This document shows, one piece after another, positions 1-8,800 of a stretch of DNA of 25,552 nucleotides. Origin of the DNA: Porcipelethomonas sp964621265 (GTDB lineage: Bacteria; Bacillota; Clostridia; Oscillospirales; Ruminococcaceae); contig CAZULQ010000028.1 in assembly GCA_964621265.1 (NCBI GenBank), positions 1-25,552 on the forward strand, given 5' to 3'. Each line of letters starts with the position of its first letter. The first letter of the stretch is position 1. The translations under genes were made by a program, and so were the position numbers. The notes beneath the pieces are model-generated. The model did not search any database. It saw nothing but the letters and a program-made list of their open reading frames with translations, and was not told the origin of the DNA.

Positions 1-1
1 C

Positions 2-361
2 TTTTCATTATATCATATTAGGTCGAGGTGTTACAACTTTATTATAGCACAACAGCCGTCCAAATACTGGGACTATATTCAAGAAATAATGAAGATAAAC
101 AACTCAGATTACACAAAAAAATTAAAAGCGATTGAAATAGCCAAAGTATCCCGTGACTATATTGATTATGAAGAAAACGACATAGAATTCAGAGTATCAA
201 TACCCAAAGAAAAATTTAATTCATATATTCAAATTAATAACAAATTAATACCTTTTGTTGGGACAAATTCCAATACAAGCAAACACAAGCCTACCAGGGA
301 GCAAATGGAAAATGTATTGAAATTCTTTGAAGAAATCCAAAAATATAAAAATCAAGCGTGA
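2..361 (+). CDS. 3' end of an unrecognised protein (5' truncated)
   Basis: The reading frame ending in TGA at 359-361 is open without a stop back to the left edge, so this is probably the C-terminal 119 residues of a longer protein cut by the window boundary. An internal ATG at 89 would give a 90-residue protein, but no Shine-Dalgarno sequence precedes it, which favours the truncated reading. The visible part is hydrophilic, rich in Lys, Asn, Ile and Glu, with no membrane segment, no Cys pairs and no catalytic motif I can name. The last 25 residues look helical (EQMENVLKFFEEIQKYK). A strong inverted repeat that could end its transcript starts 43 bases after the stop. I do not recognise the family. 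Confidence 0.5.
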   Translation, partial: FSLYHIRSRCYNFIIAQQPSKYWDYIQEIMKINNSDYTKKLKAIEIAKVSRDYIDYEENDIEFRVSIPKEKFNSYIQINNKLIPFVGTNSNTSKHKPTREQMENVLKFFEEIQKYKNQA

Positions 362-403
362 GTGATGCTATCTGCTCACCAATCGCTCTCAGCATTATAC
401 TAC

Positions 404-465
404 AAAAAAGCATACAGTCAAGGTTGAAATGAACGGCAGAGCCGACCCTGACAGTATACTTTTTT
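404..465. terminator. Bidirectional terminator-like inverted repeat
   Basis: The arm AGCATACAGTCAAGGT (409-424) faces ACCCTGACAGTATACT (445-460), with 13 of 16 positions paired. It is flanked by six A on the left and a T run on the right, the layout of a terminator that works on both strands. A small GGC/GCC stem sits in the loop. It lies downstream of the truncated gene at the left edge. Weaker symmetry extends outward (CAATCGCT near 380 against AGCGATTG near 483), so a small mobile-element remnant is an alternative reading. Confidence 0.55.
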
Positions 466-543
466 ATAGTGTTCCCCCAATAGCGATTGTCGGCTAAGTT
501 TTATTGTGATATACAGCTAAACGGATTGTATTTATATTTGCTA

Positions 544-572
544 TTGCAATATTTAATTAAATGTGATATAAT
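544..572 (+). promoter_or_regulatory. Promoter of the LRR-dockerin gene
   Basis: TTGCAA (544-549) and TATAAT (567-572) are separated by exactly 17 bases. The -10 box is perfect and the -35 matches 4 of 6 positions. Transcription would start near 579, at the base of the structured leader that begins at 577. Confidence 0.6.
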
Positions 573-576
573 TATT

Positions 577-694
577 TTGTCACATAATTTCAATATTTCC
601 AAACACATTACAAGTTTGTATTTTTATTATTTTTGATAAAAATACAGGCTCTTTTCCGCATACTTGTTTTGTGTTTTTGGAAATTGTGTGACAA
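577..694 (+). ncRNA. Structured leader RNA, riboswitch-like, class unknown
   Basis: The 118-nt stretch folds as one nested rod. The outer stem pairs 577-591 with 680-694 (15 contiguous pairs, one G-U). Then 601-607 pairs with 670-676 (7 bp), 610-615 with 662-667 (6 bp), and 617-629 with 634-646 (13 bp including one G-U, four-base loop). Unpaired segments are 592-600 and a 15-base bulge at 647-661 (GGCTCTTTTCCGCAT). The outer 3' strand overlaps a segment (686-697) that can also pair with the 3' arm of the terminator downstream, giving a switch-like layout. It does not match the TPP, SAM, c-di-GMP-I, purine or cobalamin consensus as I know them. Pairing is read from sequence; any ligand is unknown. 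Confidence 0.5.
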
Positions 695-716
695 CAATCG
701 GAGCTGTGTATTTTTT

Positions 717-749
717 GTGCGTAACAACTTCGGTTGTTGCGCACTTTTT
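717..749 (+). terminator. Attenuator terminator in the LRR-dockerin leader
   Basis: GTGCGTAACAAC (717-728) pairs along its full 12 bases with GTTGTTGCGCAC (733-744), with one T-G wobble, around a TTCG tetraloop. Five T follow. It lies 32 bases upstream of the start codon of the downstream gene, so it can only act as a regulated terminator or as a stop for an upstream transcript. The segment GTGTGACAACAA (686-697) can pair with TTGTTGCGCAC (734-744) with one bulged A, which would prevent terminator formation. Confidence 0.7.
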
Positions 750-781
750 AATTTATACACAAAATAAGCGGAGGAAGAAAA

Positions 782-2822
782 ATGAAAATCAAACAGAAAA
801 ACTGGAAACGATTTGTTGCAGGTACAATGGCTTCTGTACTTGCAATGACAGGTGGTATAATACCGCAAATGACTGCAAGTGCAGAATATACAGGTCTTGT
901 ATATGATGAAAATTTATATTACCTGAAAATCGACAAGGACAAAGACGAGATATATGATTACGCCGTTATAACTGACTGCAATGAAGAAGCTGTATCAATA
1001 GAAATCCCGTCTGAAATCAAGGGACTGCCTGTCACAAGGATAGGTAGCGGTGCATTTCAATCATGTAATATCACTTCTGTTTCTATTCCTGATACTGTTA
1101 CTGTAATTGAAAGTAGTGCGTTTCAGTTGGCAGGACTTACAGAAATAAAGCTTCCTGACAATCTCGAAGAAATAGGTAATTCTGCTTTTGTAGGAACAGA
1201 ATTGAATAATATTGTTATTCCTGACAGTGTAAAGACAATAGGTGATTATGCATTTGCTTCTTGCAAGTCATTATCTGATATAAAATTAGGCGAAAGCATT
1301 GAAAAAATCGGAAACAACACCTTTGAGGCTTGTGACAGTCTGTCTGAAATAATTATTCCCGAAAGCGTTAAAAGCGTTGGAAAAGATACATTTATCGATA
1401 CACCGCTTATGGATAATCAAAGTGGAGTAAAATATGCTGATACATGGGTAATTGGCTGTGATAAAAATTATGATACTATTGAGATAAAAGACGGAACAAA
1501 GGGTATAGCCCAGTATGCCTTTATGGAATACGATGGACTTGAAGAAGTTATTTTTCCTGAAACTCTTGAAGTTATAGAATCATATGCTTTTCTTGATTGT
1601 CCTAATATAAAAAATATAGCAACAGGCAATGGAGTTAAGAAAATCTGTGAATCTGCATTTAAAGGTTGCACAGGGCTAAAAAGCTTTGTTATGGGTGAAA
1701 GCGTTGAAACAATTGAAGATTATGTTTTTCAGAATTGTACAAAGCTTGAGGATATAACAATCCCACCGTCAGTAGTAAATATTATAGGTCATGCATTCGA
1801 GGACACACCGTGGCTTGCAGCAAAACGTGAAGAAAATCCCTTTGTAGTAGTTAACTCAATTCTTATAGATGCTAAAACTGTTCCATTAGATGAAGATATT
1901 ATAATTCCCGAAAACGTTACAACAATAGGTAGCTATGCTTTTAAAAGAGCGACTGCGGCGAATTTAAGCGTAATACTTCCTGAATATGTTACAAAAATCG
2001 AACATGGTGGTTTTAATGGCTATAATGCGCTTGGCAATCTTATTATTCAAAATCCCGATTGTGAAATTATCGATGATGGTTATGTTTTAGGTATTGTTTC
2101 TGATGAATATGGTGTACCGGCATTTGAAACTGATTATGGTGGAACTGTATGTAATGCTGGGCTTTGGGGAGAATTTTTCTATCTTGGTAAAATTACAGGT
2201 TATGAGGGCTCAACAGCACAGGCTTATGCTGAAAAGTGTGGTTACAACTTTGCTTTAATTGATGAAACACCAACTGAGCCAAATACTGACCCAACTGAGC
2301 CGAGCACAGACCCGACTGAGCCAAGTACAGACCCGACTGAGCCGAGCACATACCCGANNNNNNNNNNNNNNNNNNNNNNNNNNNNNNNNNNNNNNNNNNN
2401 NNNNNNNNNNNNNNNNNNNNNNNNNNNNNNNNNNNNNNNNNNNNNNNNNNNNNNNNNCTGAGCCAAGTACAGACCCGACTGAGCCAAGTACAGACCCGAC
2501 TGAGCCAAGTACAGACCCGACTGAGCCAAGTACCGAACCAACTGAGCCAAGCACAGACCCTACTGAGCCAAGTACTGACCCGACTGAGCCAAGTACTGAC
2601 CCTACCGAACCGAGCACAGACCCAACTGAGCCTGATATACTAAGCGGCGATATTTCGGGCAACAGCAAAATTGACCTCTATGACGCAATTGAAATTTGTA
2701 AGTATATTATGGGCATGAGAACACTTACAGATGAAGAAGCGGATATTGCCGATTTTGACGGAAATGGTGTAGTTGACCTTTATGACGCTATCGGCATTGC
2801 AAAAGAACTTTTACCGAAATAA
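782..2822 (+). CDS. Secreted BspA-like leucine-rich-repeat protein with C-terminal dockerin (interrupted by scaffold gap)
   Basis: The protein starts at an ATG with GGAGG six bases upstream. Residues 1-34 form a signal peptide with a likely cut after TASA. Residues about 70-425 carry LRR_5/BspA-type repeats, each with an IP..V..I...AF.. pattern. From residue 496 a linker of tandem PTEPSTD units follows, and the protein ends in a dockerin of two calcium-loop repeats (DISGNSKIDLYD and DFDGNGVVDLYD). LRR_5 proteins are surface or adhesion proteins; the dockerin implies docking on a cohesin scaffold, so a role in a cellulosome-like complex is inferred. The frame changes by one base across the 100 N at 2358-2457 because the gap size is arbitrary, so I treat both halves as one gene. 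STYP just before the gap may be a contig-end base error. A terminator follows at 2837. Confidence 0.85.
2273..2633 (+). repeat. 21-bp coding tandem repeat (TEPSTDP linker)
   Basis: Near-identical 21-base units (ACTGAGCCRAGYACWGACCCN) encode TEPSTDP on both sides of the gap. About four units precede the gap and about eight and a half follow it, with silent third-base variants and one unit reading TEPSTEP. Repeats of this kind vary in number and collapse in short-read assembly, which accounts for the gap. Confidence 0.9.
2358..2457. other. Scaffold gap of 100 N
   Basis: The run is exactly 100 N, the usual placeholder for a gap of unknown size. It sits inside the tandem repeat. Bases on either side (CCGA before, CTGAG after) are in register with the repeat only if the true spacing differs from 100. 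Confidence 0.97.
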
Positions 2823-2836
2823 TTACATATAGCAAA

Positions 2837-2871
2837 AAGTCAGGGCTTTTTTAGTCCTGACTTCTCTTTTT
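2837..2871 (+). terminator. Terminator of the LRR-dockerin gene
   Basis: AAGTCAGG (2837-2844) pairs with CCTGACTT (2856-2863), extended inward by a G-U and a C-G pair. A T-rich stretch CTCTTTTT follows. It begins 14 bases after the stop codon. Confidence 0.8.
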
Positions 2872-2933
2872 ATAATCTAAACTGCAATATACATCACTTA
2901 GCTTGTGTCAACTTTTCGTGTCAACTACGATTG

Positions 2934-2953
2934 AAAAACGCTGTTTTTCAGCG
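2934..2953 (-). terminator. Possible second terminator of the tRNA-Ser transcript
   Basis: On the minus strand CGCTG and CAGCG form a 5-bp stem around AAAAA, followed by five T. It is a short stem and lies behind the stronger terminator at 3001-3044, so it may only be a backup. The stretch 2872-2933 shows nothing I can support. Confidence 0.35.
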
Positions 2954-3000
2954 AAAAATGCTTCCGATATGAGAAATATTCTTCATAGTGCAAACAACGC

Positions 3001-3044
3001 AAAAACGGCTTAACTACGCCGTTTTAACGTAATTAAGCCGTTTT
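3001..3044 (-). terminator. Terminator of the tRNA-Ser pair
   Basis: On the minus strand AAAACGGCTTAA pairs perfectly over 12 bases with TTAAGCCGTTTT, ending in a run of five T. It starts 15 bases after the CCA end of tRNA-Ser(GCT). An alternative inner pairing (AACGGC with GCCGTT) is also possible. Confidence 0.75.
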
Positions 3045-3058
3045 CCAAAATATAATTT

Positions 3059-3148
3059 TGGCGGAGAAGGAGGGATTTGAACCCTCGCGGCAGTTTCCCA
3101 CCCTACGCCCTTAGCAGGGGCGCCTCGTCACCACTTGAGTACTTCTCC
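3059..3148 (-). tRNA. tRNA-Ser(GCT)
   Basis: The minus strand gives a class II tRNA with acceptor arm GGAGAAG/CTTCTCC, discriminator G and an encoded CCA end at 3059-3061. The anticodon loop is CTGCTAA with anticodon GCT, reading AGC and AGT. The long variable arm typical of tRNA-Ser is present, and the T arm contains GGTTCAAATCC. It is the second gene of a two-tRNA transcript. Confidence 0.95.
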
Positions 3149-3174
3149 ATGATAACAATGTTCATATATAAAAA

Positions 3175-3263
<89 letters not shown>

Positions 3264-3284
3264 AGCGCTTCATTCAGCTTTATT

Positions 3285-3313
3285 ATTATAACTCATTTCT
3301 TTCGATTTGTCAA
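3285..3313 (-). promoter_or_regulatory. Consensus promoter of the tRNA-Ser pair
   Basis: On the minus strand TTGACA (3313-3308) and TATAAT (3290-3285) are separated by 17 bases, a perfect vegetative promoter. It sits between the end of cca and tRNA-Ser(TGA). Confidence 0.9.
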
Positions 3314-3353
3314 CGGTTTTTTTTAGAATCGGCACATTGCACAATTAAGAAAT

Positions 3354-4670
3354 TTATAGCAAAGCTTTTATGCGCGTTTTCAACACATTTTTATCATTTT
3401 CGAGGATTTCCTGAAGGACTTCATCAAGTAAAGTACCCAAAATGTCCCCTATTTCAGACCCCGTAATCCCCATTTCTATAAGTTCATTGCCATTTATTTT
3501 AAGCTGTTTTAAGCATATGCACTCATTATTTGCAAGTATTTCCTCAACAAAACTCTGATTTTTATCATGAATCGCAGTCTCACTGCGACAAAAATCCTGT
3601 TTTGAAAGCGAATCAGCACGTTGAAGCTCTATCAGATCAAGAGTATTTTCAACGCCATTGTGGCAAATAAGCTTTTTTATGTCATATTTTGTTTTGGGCA
3701 CGTCTCTGTGATTAAAAATCACTGCTGTAACATCGTCTGTCAGCCTGCGTGGGTATTTCAGCCTTTTCAGTATTTCTCTCGCCTTGACAGCGCTTAATTC
3801 GGCATGACGCTTAAAATGTCCTCTGCCGTTTTCATCCTCTTTGAAGCAGTCAGGCTTTGCTATATCATGAAATAATACCGCAAGCCTCAGTTTCAGTGTA
3901 TTTTTCGACTGCACAAGCGCATGAAGGGTATGCTCCCAGACATCATATTTATGCCACGGACTTTTCTGGTCAAAATCAAAACAATGCACAAGCTCAGGAA
4001 TAAACACAGCTATTACATCACGATATTCACGAAGAACCCTGTCAGCGTATTTACCGCATATAAGACCCGTGAATTCATCTCTGACACGCTCAGCGGAAAT
4101 ATTTACAAGTGTTTCACAACACGCTTTAACAGACTCCGATGTTGCTTTATCGAGCACAAATCCGAGCCTTGAAGCAAATCTCAGCGCACGCATGATTCTG
4201 AGTGCATCTTCTTCGAAGCGTTCAGCAGGGTCGCCAACGGCTCTTATAACGCCATTCTTCAAATCCTCACGACCGCCAAAAAGGTCTATAATATTCCCCT
4301 GCAAATCCATCGCCATTGCATTGATTGTAAAATCCCTGCGCTTTAAATCCTCTTCGATTGACGCAGAAAACTCAACGCTTTCTGGATGACGGCTGTCAGA
4401 ATAGCCCTTTTCGGTACGATAGGTTGTAATCTCAACAACGTTTCCGTCAATCACAACTCCGACTGTTCCATGCTTCTGTCCTGTCAGAATTGTTTTATAC
4501 TCTGAAAATATACTTTTTATTTTTGCAGGAGTTGCATTGGTTGTAATATCAAAATCATGTGGCGTCATATCCGCTAAAAAATCACGCACACAGCCACCGA
4601 CAAGATAACCCTCAGAGTTATTTGCGTTAAGCTTTTCAAGCGCCTCAGAAACGTATTTTGGAATAATCAC
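3354..4670 (-). CDS. cca: CCA tRNA nucleotidyltransferase
   Basis: This enzyme adds or repairs the 3' CCA end of tRNAs using CTP and ATP. The N-terminal nucleotidyltransferase fold shows GGCVRD (residues about 25-30) and the metal-binding DFD of HDFDITT (about 38-44), followed by the RRDFTINAMA and RALRFA motifs of this class. A C-terminal HD-type domain contains LFHDIAKP, as in other Firmicutes enzymes. Length (438 residues) fits the family. I chose the GTG at 4670 because GGGAGGT lies eight bases upstream of it. The same ribosome site is only two bases from the ATG at 4676, and the ATG at 4688 has none and lies almost at the predicted transcript start. It is transcribed toward two tRNA-Ser genes that already encode CCA, so its role for them would be repair. 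Confidence 0.95.
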   Translation of the reverse strand: MIIPKYVSEALEKLNANNSEGYLVGGCVRDFLADMTPHDFDITTNATPAKIKSIFSEYKTILTGQKHGTVGVVIDGNVVEITTYRTEKGYSDSRHPESVEFSASIEEDLKRRDFTINAMAMDLQGNIIDLFGGREDLKNGVIRAVGDPAERFEEDALRIMRALRFASRLGFVLDKATSESVKACCETLVNISAERVRDEFTGLICGKYADRVLREYRDVIAVFIPELVHCFDFDQKSPWHKYDVWEHTLHALVQSKNTLKLRLAVLFHDIAKPDCFKEDENGRGHFKRHAELSAVKAREILKRLKYPRRLTDDVTAVIFNHRDVPKTKYDIKKLICHNGVENTLDLIELQRADSLSKQDFCRSETAIHDKNQSFVEEILANNECICLKQLKINGNELIEMGITGSEIGDILGTLLDEVLQEILENDKNVLKTRIKALL

Positions 4671-4701
4671 AGCCATTACCTCCCACATTTTTGATACAAC
4701 A

Positions 4702-4730
4702 ATTATATCATTTTTACATCAAAAAGTAAA
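4702..4730 (-). promoter_or_regulatory. Likely cca promoter
   Basis: On the minus strand TTTACT and TATAAT are spaced by 17 bases. The -10 box is perfect and the -35 matches 4 of 6. The -35 overlaps the T run and arm of the popT terminator, so the two genes are packed end to end. The start would fall near 4695, giving a leader of about 25 bases to the GTG start. Confidence 0.55.
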
Positions 4731-4756
4731 GCTGTGAGGCATTGCCCCACAGCTTT
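4721..4756 (-). terminator. Terminator of popT
   Basis: On the minus strand AAAGCTGTG pairs with CACAGCTTT, continued by GGC/GCC after one mismatch, and is followed by ACTTTTTG. It begins five bases after the stop codon of the DUF368 gene. Confidence 0.8.
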
Positions 4757-4761
4757 GTGTT

Positions 4762-5718
4762 TTACTCTTCAGTTTTGTCTTCCTTTTTGTTAAAGACAAG
4801 CTTAAGTGACTGTAATCCCAGGATAACAGCCCCGCCGATTACAAAGAAAATTATGCTGAAATTATCAAACGAAAGCGTATCGTACATAAATTCCTTTCCG
4901 ACTTCTATACCTTCTTCAGCAAGCTTTTCAGCTTCCTCTGCAAATTCAGGCTTTATTACCGTTGCAGGACCTTTCACGATTGAAAGCAGTGAGCCCAGCA
5001 TAAGTCCTAAAATTGCATAGACAGTTGCAGAATGGAAACGTGCCAGAGCCGCCTTAACCGCCTTAATAATAATTACAACACCCATAAGGATACCAATACC
5101 TGTTGCAATAACAATCGGCAGTCCACTGAAATCAAGGCTGAGCACACCTCTTATAGCATCCATAACAGGCTTGTACACGCCGAAAATGAGCAGTATTGTT
5201 GAGCCTGAAATACCAGGGAGCACCATTGCTGAAATAGCAAGCATACCCGCCAGCATGATGTAGAAAAACTGTCCGACACCGATTGAGCTTCCTATAACAG
5301 CGCCCGACGGATTGATTAATGTGAGTGCCACAACAAGTCCCGCACCGACAATAAGGAAAAAAGCGTTCTGGAATTTTTTCAGATGTTCCTTTTCCTCATA
5401 TATAATAACAGGAATTGAGAATACTATAAAGCCGATAAACAGCGAGCTTATCTGATAGATATGCGATTCAAAGAAGCTTGTTATAACAAGGGTTGCAGAA
5501 ACAAATCCAATAACCCAGAAAATTCCAAGACGTCCAAGAAAATTGAGCGATTTTTTTAGCTCACTTTTTCTTTCTTCCTTGCTTCCCTTTCTCGACATGA
5601 GCGCATTAAGCGAATTGATAAAATTCTCATAACAGCCAAGCAGATATGCAATCGTGCCGCCCGAAACACCGGGCACACTATCTGCCAGCGCCATTAAAAA
5701 GCCACAAATATAAACCAT
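4762..5718 (-). CDS. popT: DUF368 polyprenyl-phosphate transporter
   Basis: This is a polytopic membrane protein of the DUF368 family, recognised by its N-terminal signature (ALADSVPGVSGGTIAYLLG, residues about 11-29) and a second PGISGST-type element near the middle, consistent with an inverted internal duplication. About eight hydrophobic segments can be seen. Family members were recently shown to recycle undecaprenyl phosphate across the membrane for cell-wall synthesis; I infer the same role. The 318-residue length is typical. The ATG has GGAGG six bases upstream and the gene has its own consensus promoter and terminator, so it is a single-gene unit. The C-terminal tail is charged (NKKEDKTEE). 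The symbol follows the family name and was not tested here. Confidence 0.85.
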   Translation of the reverse strand: MVYICGFLMALADSVPGVSGGTIAYLLGCYENFINSLNALMSRKGSKEERKSELKKSLNFLGRLGIFWVIGFVSATLVITSFFESHIYQISSLFIGFIVFSIPVIIYEEKEHLKKFQNAFFLIVGAGLVVALTLINPSGAVIGSSIGVGQFFYIMLAGMLAISAMVLPGISGSTILLIFGVYKPVMDAIRGVLSLDFSGLPIVIATGIGILMGVVIIIKAVKAALARFHSATVYAILGLMLGSLLSIVKGPATVIKPEFAEEAEKLAEEGIEVGKEFMYDTLSFDNFSIIFFVIGGAVILGLQSLKLVFNKKEDKTEE

Positions 5719-5769
5719 TACTTTCCTCCGTTTTGCTGTTTATGTTTCATACAATTTAACATTGAATTT

Positions 5770-5798
5770 ATTATATCACAGCCGTATTTTATTGTCAA
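5770..5798 (-). promoter_or_regulatory. Consensus promoter of popT
   Basis: On the minus strand TTGACA (5798-5793) and TATAAT (5775-5770) are separated by 17 bases, a perfect match. It lies just behind the rpoC terminator and about 50 bases upstream of the start codon. Confidence 0.9.
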
Positions 5799-5829
5799 TT
5801 TTTATATTCCTTTTTAACGAAAGTTTAAC

Positions 5830-5862
5830 AAAAGACCGACGGAGTTTTCAATCCGTCGGTCT
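5830..5862 (-). terminator. Terminator of rpoBC
   Basis: On the minus strand AGACCGACGGA pairs perfectly over 11 bases with TCCGTCGGTCT around an eight-base loop, followed by TTTTG. It begins nine bases after the rpoC stop codon. Confidence 0.85.
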
Positions 5863-5870
5863 GTATTTTA

Positions 5871-8800
5871 TCAGATATTTGGCATAACCGGAAGGTGTGC
5901 AGGATGTGGAACCTCAACATGAGGAGTTTCTGTCTTGACAGTTTTAATCTTGTTGTATACATCCATACCTGTACCGGCAGGAATAAGCTTACCGATAATA
6001 ACATTTTCCTTAAGACCGAGAAGCTTATCGCTCTTGCCTCTGATGGCAGCATCTGTGAGCGCCTTAGTTGTTTCCTGGAATGATGCGGCTGAAAGGAAGC
6101 TGTCTGAGCTTGATGACGCCTTTGTGATACCCTGAAGTACCGGCAGAGTTGTAACGAGCTCAAGGTTCTCTTCGCCATTTTCCATTCTTGTCTTGAGTGA
6201 ATTGTTGATTTCGTCAATTTCCTTCTTATCAACGAGTGCGCCCGGAAGCAGATAACTGCTGCCTGATTCATCAACCTTGATCTTTCTGAGCATCTGACGA
6301 ACAATAACTTCAATGTGTCTGTCGTTGATATCAACACCCTGCTGACGGTAAGTCTTCTGAACTTCTGAAATGATGTAGTTCTGAACAGCCTGAACGCCGA
6401 GGATATTAAGAATATCAGCCGGATAGATACTACCTTCTGTGAGCTTAGTACCCTTTTCAATAAATCCGCCTTCCTTGATGTTGTTACGGATTTTGAAGTT
6501 ATACGGAATCATGTATGTTTCCGTTTCATTTGTTTCACTGTTTGTTACAATAATATTTCTTGTAGTCTTGATTTCCTCAATGTGAACAATACCATCAATT
6601 CTTGAAAGAATAGCAGCATTCTTCGGACGTCTTGCTTCGAAAAGTTCCTCGACACGAGGGAGACCCTGTGTGATATCTTCTGCAGACGCAATACCACCTG
6701 TATGGAATGTTCTCATTGTAAGCTGTGTACCAGGTTCACCGATTGACTGAGCCGCAATGATACCAACAGCTTCGCCGACAGCAACAAGGTTACCGTTTGC
6801 AAGGTTAGCACCGTAGCACTTTGCACATACGCCGTGCTTGGACTTACAGTGAAGAACTGAACGGATTTTGATTCTTTCGATACCTGAATCGCAAATCTTC
6901 TTTGCGTCAGATTCTGTCATGAGCTTATCCTTTGAAACGAGAACATCACCTGTGCTTTCGTCTCTGAGGTCTTCAACGAGATATCTTCCGATAAGTCTTT
7001 CAACCAGTGGTTCGATGATTTCATCACCGTTTCTGATTTCATATACTTCAATACCTTCATGTGTACCACAGTCTGTTTCGCTGATGATAACATCCTGTGA
7101 AACGTCAACGAGACGTCTTGTAAGGTAACCCGAGTCAGCTGTTCTGAGGGCTGTATCGGCAAGACCCTTACGGGCACCACGAGATGAAATAAAGTATTCG
7201 AGAATGTTAAGACCTTCACGGTAGTTAGCACGAATAGGAATTTCGATTGTTGTACCCGATGTATTGGCGATAAGTCCACGCATACCTGCGAGCTGACGAA
7301 TCTGGTTGATACTACCACGGGCACCTGAGTCAGCCATCATGAATATTGGGTTGTACTTGTCAAGACCGTTTCTGAGGGCGTCTGTTACGTCGTCAGTAGC
7401 CTTGTTCCATACAGAAATGACCTTCTTTGACTTTTCTTCAGATGAAATATAACCGTATTCATACTGCTGTGTGATTTCTTCAATCTGCTTATCTGCACCA
7501 GCAAGAATTTCCTTCTTTGAAGGTGGAATTGTTGCGTCGCATACAGCAACAGTGATTGAAGCTCTTGTTGAATATTTAAAGCCTAAAGCCTTGATCTTGT
7601 CAAGTACTTCAGAAGTTGTTGTAACACCATGAATTCTGATACATCTTTCGATGATGTTTGAAAGCTGCTTTTTACCAACGAGGAATGAAACTTCGAGGTC
7701 AAACTGCTTATCAGAATTTGTTCTGTCCACATAGCCGAGATTCTGAGGAATGTTCTCATTGAAAATGAGTCTTCCGACAGTACAGTCAATAATCTTTGAA
7801 ACTGTCTTGTCGCCGATTTCTCTTGTGATTCTAACCTTGATTGCGGCATGGAGTGAAACGTCGCCTTCATTATAAGCCATGAGTGCTTCGTTTACATCTC
7901 TGAATACCTTGCCTTCACCCGGTTCGCCATCCTTCTGCATTGTAAGGTAGTAAGAACCGAGTACCATATCCTGTGAAGGAACGGCAACAGGGCAGCCGTC
8001 TGAAGGCTTTAAGAGGTTGTTGGCAGCAAGCATAAGGAATCTTGCTTCTGCCTGTGCTTCTGCTGAAAGCGGAAGGTGTACAGCCATCTGGTCACCGTCG
8101 AAGTCAGCGTTGAACGCTGTACATACCAGCGGATGAAGCTTGATTGCACGACCTTCAACAAGAATCGGTTCAAATGCCTGAATACCGAGTCTGTGAAGTG
8201 TAGGAGCACGGTTGAGCATTACAGGGTGATCCTTGATTACATTTTCAAGTGCATCCCAAACCTCTGTTGAGGCTCTGTCAACCATCTTTCTTGCGCTCTT
8301 GATATTAGCGATAACCTTTGTATCAACAAGTCTCTTTAATACGAAAGGCTTGAAGAGTTCAAGTGCCATTTCCTTTGGAAGACCACACTGATACATCTTG
8401 AGCTCAGGACCTACAACGATAACCGAACGACCAGAATAGTCAACACGCTTACCGAGAAGGTTCTGTCTGAATCGACCCTGCTTACCCTTGAGCATATCAG
8501 AAAGTGACTTGAGAGCTCTGTTGTTAGGACCTGTTACAGGTCTGCCGTGACGGCCGTTGTCGATAAGTGCGTCAACAGCTTCCTGGAGCATTCTCTTTTC
8601 GTTTCTGATGATGATGTCGGGAGCTTCGAGCTCGAGCATTCTCTGAAGACGGTTATTTCTGTTGATAACACGTCTGTAAAGATCGTTTAAGTCTGAAGTT
8701 GCATAACGTCCGCCGTCGAGCATAACCATAGGTCTTAAATCAGGCGGGATTACAGGCATTACATCAAGCACCATCCATTCAGGCTTATTACCTGAAAGTC

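Noticed and set aside
608..868. Minus-strand 86-residue reading frame over the leader and signal peptide of the LRR gene.
   Set aside because: No ribosome site; the sequence is explained by RNA structure and the coding start on the other strand.
2273..2633. CRISPR-like array of regular repeats.
   Set aside because: The units are contiguous with no spacers and translate as a Thr/Pro/Glu linker in frame with a dockerin. No cas genes are present.
2242..2668. Long minus-strand reading frames with Gly-Ser-Val repeats.
   Set aside because: They are the antisense of the 21-base coding repeat and include the N gap; there is no ribosome site or promoter.
2881..2932. Promoter on the minus strand from the repeated TTGACAC near 2908-2927.
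   Set aside because: No -10 box stands at a suitable distance, and no gene would be transcribed from it.
5825..6460. 211-residue minus-strand frame overlapping the end of rpoC.
   Set aside because: It is an out-of-frame shadow of rpoC with Ser/Arg-rich composition typical of such shadows. The same holds for the other short frames within rpoB and rpoC.
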